Shown in pieces: positions 46,618 to 54,324 of a stretch of 64,000 nt of DNA. This stretch comes from Arcticibacter eurypsychrophilus (GTDB taxonomy: Bacteria > Bacteroidota > Bacteroidia > Sphingobacteriales > Sphingobacteriaceae), in assembly GCF_001730525.1 (NCBI RefSeq), contig NZ_MDFN01000022.1, forward strand, positions 22,092 through 86,091, given 5' to 3'. The position numbers and the translations under genes were made by a program. The notes below the pieces were generated by a model, which had not been told where the DNA came from, ran no database searches, and was given only the letters and a program-made list of their open reading frames with translations. Each line of letters opens with the position of its first letter. Position 1 is the first letter of the stretch.

Positions 46618-47196
46618 TTAAAACTGAACAGTAGGGGCTTTGTTAGCACCTGCTTCAGCCTGGAAATAACCTTTCTTAGAAAAACCGAACATTCCGGCAG
46701 TCAGGTTATTAGGAAAGCTCCTGATCTTGGCATTGAACTGTTGAGTGACGTCATTAAACTTTTGTCTTTCTACTGTAATACGGTTTTCTGTTCCTTCCAA
46801 TTGACTTTGTAAGGTTTGGAAATTCGCATTCGCCTTCAACTCAGGATAATTTTCTGTAACCATTAATAAACGGCCGATTGCAGAACTTAACTGTCCCTGT
46901 GCGTTTTGGAATTTTTCAATATTTTCAGGGGTCAAATTATTAGGATCAATATTTACTGAAGTCGCTTTTGCACGAGCTTCCACAACCTGTGTAAGCGTTT
47001 CTTTTTCGAAATTTGCTGCTCCTTTTACGGTATTTACCAAATTAGGGATCAGATCAGCACGTCTTTGATACACGTTTTGTACTTGTGCCCATTGCGATTG
47101 AACTTGCTCGTCCAATTTAACCATGCCATTATAATCGCATGACGAAAAGGTAAAGATGCCGATTAAGCCGGCAAGCGTATAAACTAGTTTTCTCAT
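46618..47196 (-). CDS. lemA: LemA family protein
   Basis: The 192-residue protein has an N-terminal hydrophobic segment ending in a Cys (LIGIFTFSSC), possibly a lipoprotein signal. A long helical domain with the LemA signature follows: VKLDEQVQSQWAQVQNVYQR, RADLIPNLVNTVKG, YPELKANANFQTLQSQLEGT, ENRITVERQKFND and VTQQFNAKIRSFPNNL. LemA proteins are envelope proteins of unclear function, often encoded with TPM-domain proteins as here. It is the first gene of the operon, divergent from the flavoprotein gene. Confidence 0.93.
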   Translation of the reverse strand: MRKLVYTLAGLIGIFTFSSCDYNGMVKLDEQVQSQWAQVQNVYQRRADLIPNLVNTVKGAANFEKETLTQVVEARAKATSVNIDPNNLTPENIEKFQNAQGQLSSAIGRLLMVTENYPELKANANFQTLQSQLEGTENRITVERQKFNDVTQQFNAKIRSFPNNLTAGMFGFSKKGYFQAEAGANKAPTVQF

Positions 47197-47284
47197 AGTG
47201 TTAAAGTTAAAGTTTTTGATTCATATCTAAGATGTCAAAATTCATACCTTTGTTACTATCCGGGATAAAAACCTGGCTATAATT

Positions 47285-48832
47285 ATGAAAGAAATTGAAA
47301 TAGTGCTACTTCCGCACGAAAGTAACGATCGTGAGATCTTGTTTGACAAAGCGGCAACTGCACTAAATATAGCGCGTAATAGCCTGAAAGACGTACAAAT
47401 CCATAAACGATCTATAGATGCACGTGGTAAGCAGGTCGTATTTCGCCTCAAAGTTTATGTGTACACCGAAGAAATTCCGGTACCTGAAATTTTTACCGTT
47501 TCCTATCCAAATGTCAGTAATAAAAAGCCGGTCTTAATTATCGGGGCAGGTCCGGCAGGTTTGTTTGCCGCTCTTCGCTGCATCGAACTGGGTCTTAAAC
47601 CCATTATTCTGGAGCGTGGAAAAGATGTGAAACAAAGAAGGAGAGATTTAGCAGCCATCCACAAAGAAGGAATCATCAATCCGGAGTCTAACTATTGCTT
47701 TGGAGAAGGTGGAGCAGGAACTTATTCCGACGGTAAACTATATACCCGATCCAACAAACGGGGCGATGTGCAGTATGTATTGAAAGCTTTCGTTGCCCAT
47801 GGTGCCACAGAAGATATATTGATCGATGCCCGTCCCCATATCGGTACAAATAAACTTCCACAAATCATTACTTCGATGCGGGAAAATATTTTGAATTCCG
47901 GTGGTGAAATTCATTTTGATACCAAGGTATCTGAATTTTTGATGTCTGGTAATAAAATGAAGGGCGTTAAAACTGCATTGGGCAATGATTTTCATGCAGA
48001 AGCTGTCATTCTGGCAACAGGACACTCAGCACGGGATATTTATTATATCCTGCGCAAGCATAACTTACACATCGAGGCCAAACCATTTGCCTTAGGCGTT
48101 CGTATTGAACACCCCCAATTGCTCATTGATCAGGCGCAATACCATTGCGAGGTACGCGATCCGGATCTTCCACCTTCTTATTATAGTTTAGTGGAGCAGG
48201 TAGAAAGCCGGGGTGTGTTTTCATTTTGTATGTGTCCCGGTGGAATCATTGCGCCCTGTGCAACTGATTTTAATGAGATTGTAGTGAATGGCTGGTCGCC
48301 TTCAAAGCGCAATAATCCATTCGCAAATTCTGGAACCGTGGTGCAGATTAACCTGGAAGATGTTCCCGGATCATTTGAAGATCCGTTCCGGCTTTTGAAT
48401 TTCCAGGCAGAAACAGAGAAAAAAGCCTTTTTCGCAGGAGGAGGAGCATTGGTCGCCCCGGCACAGCGCATGGTCGACTTTTCCAATGGTAAGCTTTCCA
48501 ACGATTTGCCGGATAACTCCTATTTACCCGGAACCAGAAGTGCTGATCTTTCGATGGTATTGCCTGACTTCGTTTATAGCCGACTTCAAAAAGCCCTTCC
48601 TGCTTTCGGAAAAAAGATGAAAGGGTATTTTACCAATGAAGCAATATTGGTGGGGGTGGAGTCCCGTACCTCAGCACCGGTGCGGATTCCCAGAGATAAG
48701 GAGAGCCTTCAGCATCCCGATGCAATCGGATTATTTCCTTGCGGAGAGGGTTCAGGATATGCCGGCGGTATTGTCTCGGCTGCAATTGATGGCATGAATT
48801 GTGCAGATGCAGCATCGAGGCTTTTAAATTAA
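47285..48832 (+). CDS. NAD(P)/FAD-dependent oxidoreductase of the conserved 'FAD-dependent protein' family
   Basis: The 515-residue protein has an N-terminal domain of about 80 residues, then the FAD-binding motif KPVLIIGAGPAGLFAALRCI. Family stretches are NYCFGEGGAGTYSDGKLYTR, ARPHIGTNKL, AVILATGHSARDIY and the C-terminal GLFPCGEGSGYAGGIVSAAI. This conserved family is distantly related to HI0933-type flavoproteins and has no assigned reaction. It is transcribed alone with a small CoA-binding gene 43 bases downstream. Confidence 0.85.
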   Translation: MKEIEIVLLPHESNDREILFDKAATALNIARNSLKDVQIHKRSIDARGKQVVFRLKVYVYTEEIPVPEIFTVSYPNVSNKKPVLIIGAGPAGLFAALRCIELGLKPIILERGKDVKQRRRDLAAIHKEGIINPESNYCFGEGGAGTYSDGKLYTRSNKRGDVQYVLKAFVAHGATEDILIDARPHIGTNKLPQIITSMRENILNSGGEIHFDTKVSEFLMSGNKMKGVKTALGNDFHAEAVILATGHSARDIYYILRKHNLHIEAKPFALGVRIEHPQLLIDQAQYHCEVRDPDLPPSYYSLVEQVESRGVFSFCMCPGGIIAPCATDFNEIVVNGWSPSKRNNPFANSGTVVQINLEDVPGSFEDPFRLLNFQAETEKKAFFAGGGALVAPAQRMVDFSNGKLSNDLPDNSYLPGTRSADLSMVLPDFVYSRLQKALPAFGKKMKGYFTNEAILVGVESRTSAPVRIPRDKESLQHPDAIGLFPCGEGSGYAGGIVSAAIDGMNCADAASRLLN

Positions 48833-48875
48833 ATACATAGGTTTAACAGCTTAGTTTTATTAAATAATTGCTTTT

Positions 48876-49235
48876 ATGAAAAAGACATTAGTATTAGGAG
48901 CCACTCCGGATTCAAGCCGGTATGCATTTCTTGCATCAAATAGATTAGTAAACCACGGACATGAAATTGTGAATGTAGGAATTAAAAAAGGAGAGGTGGC
49001 CGGTGTTGCTATTGAAGAGGCAGGGGATATTCATTCGGATATCGATACGGTGACGCTTTATGTGGGAACCCGCAATCAACCGCCTCTTTACGATTATATT
49101 TTAAACACCAATCCGAAACGGATTATTTTTAATCCAGGCACAGAGAATGAAGAGTTGGAAGCACTTGCGCAGGCAAAGGGAATAAAGACGGTGGAAGCAT
49201 GTACATTAGTGATGCTTTCTACGGGGCAGTTTTAA
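48876..49235 (+). CDS. CoA-binding domain protein
   Basis: The 119-residue Rossmann-fold protein is of the YccU/CoA-binding type. It opens MKKTLVLGATPDSSRYAFLA. VNVGIKKGEVAGVAIEEAGD, HSDIDTVTLYVG and NPKRIIFNPGTENEELEALA match the family, which resembles the nucleotide-binding domain of succinyl-CoA synthetase. The ligand and role are not established. It is the last core gene before the accessory stretch at 49.2 kb. Confidence 0.88.
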   Translation: MKKTLVLGATPDSSRYAFLASNRLVNHGHEIVNVGIKKGEVAGVAIEEAGDIHSDIDTVTLYVGTRNQPPLYDYILNTNPKRIIFNPGTENEELEALAQAKGIKTVEACTLVMLSTGQF

Positions 49236-49284
49236 TGTTTGAATTTATTTAACCTTGGAATCTTAGGGTTCCTGTTGATTAGGA

Positions 49285-49482
49285 TAAGTCGGCTCGTTGC
49301 CTGGTGGTGAGGTAGCGACTTACATTTCTAAATGCTAAGTAAAAAAAAGTAATCTGTACTTGCTGCTTGGTGATGAGGTACAGACTCAGATCCTTGAACC
49401 CTTAGTCAAAAAAGTCAATCTGCACTTGTTTCTTAGTGATTAGATAGCAACCGTTAAGTGAATTCTTCTAATAAGATAGCAA
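49285..49482 (+). repeat. Three diverged tandem repeats of exactly 66 bp
   Basis: Units at 49285-49350, 49351-49416 and 49417-49482 align without gaps. The core TTGCYTGGTGRTGAGGTA is conserved best. In the first two units the core is flanked by complementary arms whose sequence differs between units (AAGTCG/CGACTT in one, TCTGTAC/GTACAGA in the other), a covariation pattern. The third unit has lost pairing. No start codon or long frame runs through them. Confidence 0.65.
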
Positions 49483-49545
49483 CAAAAATCCGGTATGAGT
49501 CCAACTAAAGCTAGTTGAAGTCGGACTTACACCGGATTTTTGTTG
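49480..49545 (+). terminator. Large compound hairpin containing the shared element
   Basis: CAACAAAAATCCGGT (49480-49494) pairs perfectly with ACCGGATTTTTGTTG (49531-49545). Inside are GAGTCC/GGACTT and AACTA/TAGTT stems. The 3' arm is T-rich, so it can end transcription in either direction. The inner part is the TGAGTCC-N15-AAGTCGGACTTA element also found at 987-1020. Confidence 0.6.
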
Positions 49546-49930
49546 ATATAATTTCGCTTGCAATAGCATTCATTTAACCAGTTGTCCTTCCTTAGTACAG
49601 TTTGAATACTGGACCCCTGGAAATCATTAGAGGAATTTACAGATGCTCGCAATGCTTTATGCAGGGTAGGAAAATTAGTCAAAGCAAATTAGTTTGTTTT
49701 TTTTTAAAAATGGTTTTAAGTGATATGGTTTGGTAGGTTTTAGATTGAAGCAAATCTCCAACTAAAGAATGTAAAGATTAACCAAAAGCTTTTTTGTCCT
49801 GTAATGAAATTTATATCAGGATGGTCATTTTAGGTTATTTGCGACATAATTGGGAAGATTTGGGACATTTTCTCTTAACAATCGTTCCTAACGAATCTTT
49901 CTAGTACTTTATGCAACTAATTTTAAAGTT
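49546..49930. other. Intergenic stretch upstream of the damaged paralogue
   Basis: About 385 AT-rich bases with no gene. GGGAAGATTTGGGACATT near 49850 resembles the upstream region of the first paralogue (GGAAGATTT). Confidence 0.4.
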
Positions 49931-50454
49931 ATGGCTACAATAGACAAAAGAGGAATGGTTCACGGGACCGCAGGTCCAGTGATCTACCGGGAGTACCGGG
50001 GAAAGAACATCATCCAAGCGAAAGCAAAGAGGTTTAAACAAACCGAAAAAACGATTAGGAGTGCTAGCGAGTTTGGGCTTTCGAGTTCAGCAGCAAGAGT
50101 TATTCGTACTGCGTTTGAACCTGCTTATTATTTTAAAGATGGAACAGCTGCGTATAGGAGTACTCAACTGGTGTACCGGTCGATACTGAACAATGTGAGC
50201 GGAGAGAAAGGGAAACGGGATTTACATGATGGGGATCTTTCTTTATTAAAGGGATTGGACTTCAATGCCAACAGCAAACTGCATGAAGTGCTGCAAATGA
50301 GCCATTCAGTGAGTAAAAGTGCAGAAGGTTTGGTAAGTGTTACCATTATAAGATAAACAAAAAGGCAGTCGCAGTTAGTAAAAAGATAGAAGTCAAGGAA
50401 ATTAATCCTGATGGCCTGGTGCGAAAAAAGATTTCGTTTAAAAAGATATACTGA
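49931..50454 (+). pseudogene. Damaged paralogue of the gene at 1-788 (frameshift and internal deletion)
   Basis: The first 140 codons are nearly identical to the partial gene at the left window edge (MATIDKRGMVHGTAGPVIYR, GKRDLHDGDLSLLKGLDFNA). At the point where that gene continues for more than 120 further residues, this frame stops at 50356. One base out of frame, an open stretch of about 34 codons continues to TGA at 50454 (KAVAVSKKIEVKEINPDGLV and on) and looks like a genuine C-terminus. The simplest reading is loss of the middle of the gene plus a frameshift near 50340. A 141-residue product could still be made. Confidence 0.6.
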
Positions 50455-50470
50455 TAATTGCAGATCATAA

Positions 50471-51466
50471 TTAAATAGACCCACCCGGTATTAATACAGA
50501 ATGTGCAACTATATTCTGAACAAACGGAGTACCAGCCAGGCAAGCAATCATCCGGCTGAATGCCAACTTACCTAATTTATATCCACTTGTCTCCGCATAG
50601 GTTATTTCGGGATAATATAATTGGGGTATAAATCCATCACTAATGGCAACGATACCTATATCTTTAGGCACATTGATTTTTTCGATCTGCACAGCTTTCA
50701 TCACCCCTGTCAAAATCTCATCGCTCATGCAAAATATAGCATCTGGCTTTGTTTTTGAACGGTAGGCTATTTGAAGTAGAGTAGCGGCTTCGGCTGGATT
50801 CAAAGCATGAACAACGTTATAGTTTTTTTGCATGTGGTGCTTTTGCATGTAATCAATAAATGCCACCATACGGGCCTGTGTAATTGATAAATGTTTATCA
50901 CCAAAAATTGCCAAAATCTTTTTCTTCGATTTTTTTATCAGAGTATCTGCCGCGATTTCTGTTGCATGAACATCGCCTACACACACTTTGTTACAAGCTT
51001 CAAACGGCGGAACTTTATCAAAAAAAATCACTGGAATATTAACTTTCTCCAAGTTTAGAATTTCACTAATATCTTCTGTGGAGGATGTTAATGAAATGAA
51101 TATACCACTTAACCTCGCTTTCCGACACCGTTTAACATTCGCCTGCTCGATAGCAGGATCATCGCCGGATTGTAGGATTATGAGGGAATAGCCATAACGC
51201 CTGGCTTCTTCTTCCAGTGAACTGATGAAAAAGTGATAAAAGTAATTAGAGATGGCCGGTATAATCACGCCGAACTCCTTGCTGTTGTTTGTACGTAAAT
51301 TGACCGCATTTTCGTTCGGCTCATATTCTAAAGTTGCCGCAAGTTCCTGCACTTTTTCGCGAGTCTCCTTCGAAATATCAGGATGATCCTTTAGTGCTCT
51401 CGATATCGTAGATATACTTAGGTTAAGCATATCCGACAATTTCTTTAGTGTAACCGGGGTTTTCAA
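50471..51466 (-). CDS. LacI-family transcriptional repressor
   Basis: The 331-residue protein has an N-terminal LacI helix-turn-helix and hinge (VTLKKLSDMLNLSISTISRA, LKDHPDISKETREKV) and a periplasmic-binding-like sensor domain (FGVIIPAISNYFYHFFISSL, VPKDIGIVAISDGFIPQLYY, ITYAETSGYKLGKLAF). It is divergent from the receptor-hydrolase-permease operon, and three operator-like repeats lie in the 155-base gap between them. It therefore most likely represses that operon and responds to the imported sugar or its phosphate. The 5' end is clear from the HTH position. Confidence 0.92.
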   Translation of the reverse strand: MKTPVTLKKLSDMLNLSISTISRALKDHPDISKETREKVQELAATLEYEPNENAVNLRTNNSKEFGVIIPAISNYFYHFFISSLEEEARRYGYSLIILQSGDDPAIEQANVKRCRKARLSGIFISLTSSTEDISEILNLEKVNIPVIFFDKVPPFEACNKVCVGDVHATEIAADTLIKKSKKKILAIFGDKHLSITQARMVAFIDYMQKHHMQKNYNVVHALNPAEAATLLQIAYRSKTKPDAIFCMSDEILTGVMKAVQIEKINVPKDIGIVAISDGFIPQLYYPEITYAETSGYKLGKLAFSRMIACLAGTPFVQNIVAHSVLIPGGSI

Positions 51467-51503
51467 TTTATATTAATCAGGTGAGTTAATTAGTTACCAA
51501 CAA

Positions 51504-51539
51504 CAAACGTTTGCGGAAATGTTTGCGATAACGTTTGCG
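51504..51539 (+). promoter_or_regulatory. Triple 12-bp operator repeat for the LacI-type regulator
   Basis: AACGTTTGCG (51506), AATGTTTGCG (51518) and AACGTTTGCG (51530) recur at an exact 12-base period. The first sits in the palindrome CAAACGTTTG, the shape of LacI-family operators. The cluster lies between the divergent regulator and receptor genes. Confidence 0.65.
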
Positions 51540-51620
51540 CTACTAAGGTAGCGAAACATCGTCAATAGTACGACCCATGCTCATACCTTTATTCCGAACC
51601 AAATATTAAATCTGAATTAG

Positions 51621-54248
51621 ATGAAAGTACAATTACTATTGGGTATACTGCTGTTAACTGCGGTATCCGTATTCGCTCAGGAAAACGTTACCGTAAAAGG
51701 TAAAGTTACCGATAAAAACAATGAGAGCCTACCAGGCGTAACTGTTCAATGCCTTAACAATATGCACTCAACTGCAGCAGATCTTGACGGTGTGTTTACC
51801 CTAACGGACCTACCCGCAAAATCTGATGTAAAATTGCGTATCACTTTTATCGGATACACGGCTGTTGAAAAGGTGATCAATCTTTCAGCCGGCTCAATTG
51901 ATACCGTTCGTATCACCCTTATGAATAATGACGGTCTAGCGTTATCTGAGGTTGTCGTAACGGGTGTAAATAACCGGGGGAGCAAATTGAAGACGAGTCT
52001 TTCGGTAAGTACATTAAGACCTTCGGACTATTTAAAGGCAGCGCCTCAAACTACTGCTGAAATTTTTAAGTCTATCCCTGGCATTCGTTCGGAGTCGTCA
52101 GGTGGCGAAGGCAATACAAACATTACGGTCAGGGGTGTTCCGCTATCTTCAGGCGGTTCAAAATACCTGCAATTACAGGAAGATGGTTTACCTGTGCTGC
52201 AATTTGGCGATATCGCTTTTGCTACCGCTGACATTTTCTTACGGGCAGATCAAAATATTAGCCGTATTGAAGCAGTAAGAGGAGGCTCAGCTTCTACTCA
52301 GGCCACTAATTCACCGGCAGGGATTATTAACTTTATCAGCAAGACCGGTGTCGTTGAGGGCGGAAGCCTATCTACTTCCATTGGCTTAGATTATCGGAAT
52401 TTTAGGACAGATTTCGATTATGGCTCTCCGTTAGGAAATGGTGTAAGTTTTCATGTCGGTGGTTTTTACCGTACTGGTGATGGTCCCCGCACTGCAAATT
52501 TCACTGCAAATAGTGGTGGTCAGTTCAAAGCGAATCTTACCAAACAGTTCGACAAAGGTTATGTAAGGATTAATTTCAAATTCTTGGATGACCGGGCTGC
52601 TGCTTATCTGCCAATGCCCGTTCAGGTTACTGGTACCAATAGCAATCCGACTTATACATCTCTTCCAACTTTCGACATCAAGAAAGGCGCTTTACAGACA
52701 CCTTATTTACTCCAAACACAAGGGTTGGGAAGTAACGGCTCGCCTTATACCAGCAACGTAAGCGACGGTATGCACCCGATATCCAAATCAATAGGTGCAG
52801 AAATGCAGTTTGACCTGGGCGATGACTGGACATTAGAAGATCGCGGCAGGGCATCATTTAATTCCGGTGAATTTATAGCACCTTTTCCAGCAGTTGTTGG
52901 AACAACTTCTTCCTTATTAGGCCAAATAGCTACAGCTACCGGCACCAACTTGGCAGGTGCTACGGTTACAAATGGTATTACCGGGCAGTTAGCAGGGTCA
53001 CAGGCCATGATCATACATATGTTTGACGCGAATCTAAATAATTTCAACAATTTCGTCAATGATTTCAAGATAAGGAAAAAACTCGATAATATAAACCTGA
53101 CTTTTGGTTATTATAAATCAAGTCAAAACATTGATATGGATTGGCTTTTCAATTCTTACCTGATGACTCTTGAAGGTAAAAATTCCCAACCTCTTAACAT
53201 TACTACGGCAGGCGGTGCTTCGGCAAGCCAGAACGGGCTATTCGCATATGGTGTGCCGCTTTGGGGCAACCTGCACCGCAACTACAATGTAAATTACGAT
53301 ATATCAGCTCCTTATGCCGGTCTTGCCATAGATATTACTAAAAAATTAAATTTTGATGGAAGTATCAGGTATGATATAGGACGCGTTCGGGGTACTTATT
53401 CAGGGGACGCACAAAGCGCTTTTGATGTTAATCACGATGAGACCATTGGATTAAACGAAAAAAGTGTGTCATCTATTAATTCCGCAACTGCCAAACCGGT
53501 AAATTATAATTACGAGTATCTGTCGTATTCCTTCGGTTTAAACTATTTGATGGATGATTCCAAAGCTATCTTCGCCCGTTATAGTTCAGGTGCAGCCGCA
53601 CAGGCTGACAGGATCTTGTTTTCGTCGACTGTATCCAACGACGGCAGCGCAGTTGGAAAATACAATCGTATTAATCAGGGTGAGCTAGGCTTAAAATATA
53701 AATACAACAAGGGCGGAATATTCTTAACCGGGTTCTATGCAAAAACTGACGAAGCCGGTGAATACGAAGTGACCACTCAAAAGATCATTCAAAATAGCTA
53801 CCGTGCTTTCGGTGCAGAATTTGAAGGTGTACTGAACCTGACCGGGAATTTCGATCTTCGCGCCAATGCGACCTATACCCATGCACGTATCATTTCCGGT
53901 GCATTAAACGGCAACAAACCCCGCAGACAGGCAGACCTGATCTATGGCTTTACACCCACCTATACTATAAAAAAACTTTCATTTGGAGCCAGTGTAATCG
54001 GAACAACCAGTTCGTTTACCCAAGATGTAAACAGCCTGATATTGCCAGCTTATGTATATGTTAATCCTTTTCTTATGTTTCATTTAAACAAAAATTGGAA
54101 TGTATCTTTAAATTTCAATAATGTATTTAATGTGACGGGCTTCACGGAATCTGAGGAAGGTGCGATAACTGAAAACCAAACGAACGTGGTTAGAGCGAGA
54201 TCGATTACCGGACGCACCATGACCGGAACGTTGTCTTATAGCTTTTAA
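51621..54248 (+). CDS. TonB-dependent outer-membrane receptor, SusC-like without SusD
   Basis: The 875-residue protein has a signal peptide (cleavage near VSVFAQ) and a CarboxypepD_reg-like domain (about 24-105; VKGKVTDKNNESLPGVTVQ). A plug domain starts at LSEVVVTGVNN, and the barrel ends in LSYSF. It should import a ligand across the outer membrane using TonB energy. Most Bacteroidetes glycan receptors pair with a SusD lipoprotein; none is present here. That suggests a small ligand such as a disaccharide or a glycoside rather than a polymer. It is the first gene of the operon. Confidence 0.9.
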   Translation: MKVQLLLGILLLTAVSVFAQENVTVKGKVTDKNNESLPGVTVQCLNNMHSTAADLDGVFTLTDLPAKSDVKLRITFIGYTAVEKVINLSAGSIDTVRITLMNNDGLALSEVVVTGVNNRGSKLKTSLSVSTLRPSDYLKAAPQTTAEIFKSIPGIRSESSGGEGNTNITVRGVPLSSGGSKYLQLQEDGLPVLQFGDIAFATADIFLRADQNISRIEAVRGGSASTQATNSPAGIINFISKTGVVEGGSLSTSIGLDYRNFRTDFDYGSPLGNGVSFHVGGFYRTGDGPRTANFTANSGGQFKANLTKQFDKGYVRINFKFLDDRAAAYLPMPVQVTGTNSNPTYTSLPTFDIKKGALQTPYLLQTQGLGSNGSPYTSNVSDGMHPISKSIGAEMQFDLGDDWTLEDRGRASFNSGEFIAPFPAVVGTTSSLLGQIATATGTNLAGATVTNGITGQLAGSQAMIIHMFDANLNNFNNFVNDFKIRKKLDNINLTFGYYKSSQNIDMDWLFNSYLMTLEGKNSQPLNITTAGGASASQNGLFAYGVPLWGNLHRNYNVNYDISAPYAGLAIDITKKLNFDGSIRYDIGRVRGTYSGDAQSAFDVNHDETIGLNEKSVSSINSATAKPVNYNYEYLSYSFGLNYLMDDSKAIFARYSSGAAAQADRILFSSTVSNDGSAVGKYNRINQGELGLKYKYNKGGIFLTGFYAKTDEAGEYEVTTQKIIQNSYRAFGAEFEGVLNLTGNFDLRANATYTHARIISGALNGNKPRRQADLIYGFTPTYTIKKLSFGASVIGTTSSFTQDVNSLILPAYVYVNPFLMFHLNKNWNVSLNFNNVFNVTGFTESEEGAITENQTNVVRARSITGRTMTGTLSYSF

Positions 54249-54259
54249 ATTTTACCTTG

Positions 54260-54300
54260 AATGGCCAGAGAGGTGAAGTACTTGCTGGCCATTTTATTTT
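54260..54300 (+). terminator. Intra-operon hairpin, possible attenuator
   Basis: AATGGCCAG (54260-54268) pairs perfectly with CTGGCCATT (54285-54293), followed by TTATTTTTC, 12 bases after the receptor stop and 25 before the next start. It may limit expression of the downstream genes relative to the receptor. Confidence 0.6.
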
Positions 54301-54324
54301 TCATACTATTTATTACAGCACACC

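Noticed and set aside
49285..49482. CRISPR array
   Set aside because: There are only three units, the whole unit repeats rather than a short repeat with unique spacers, and no cas genes are near.
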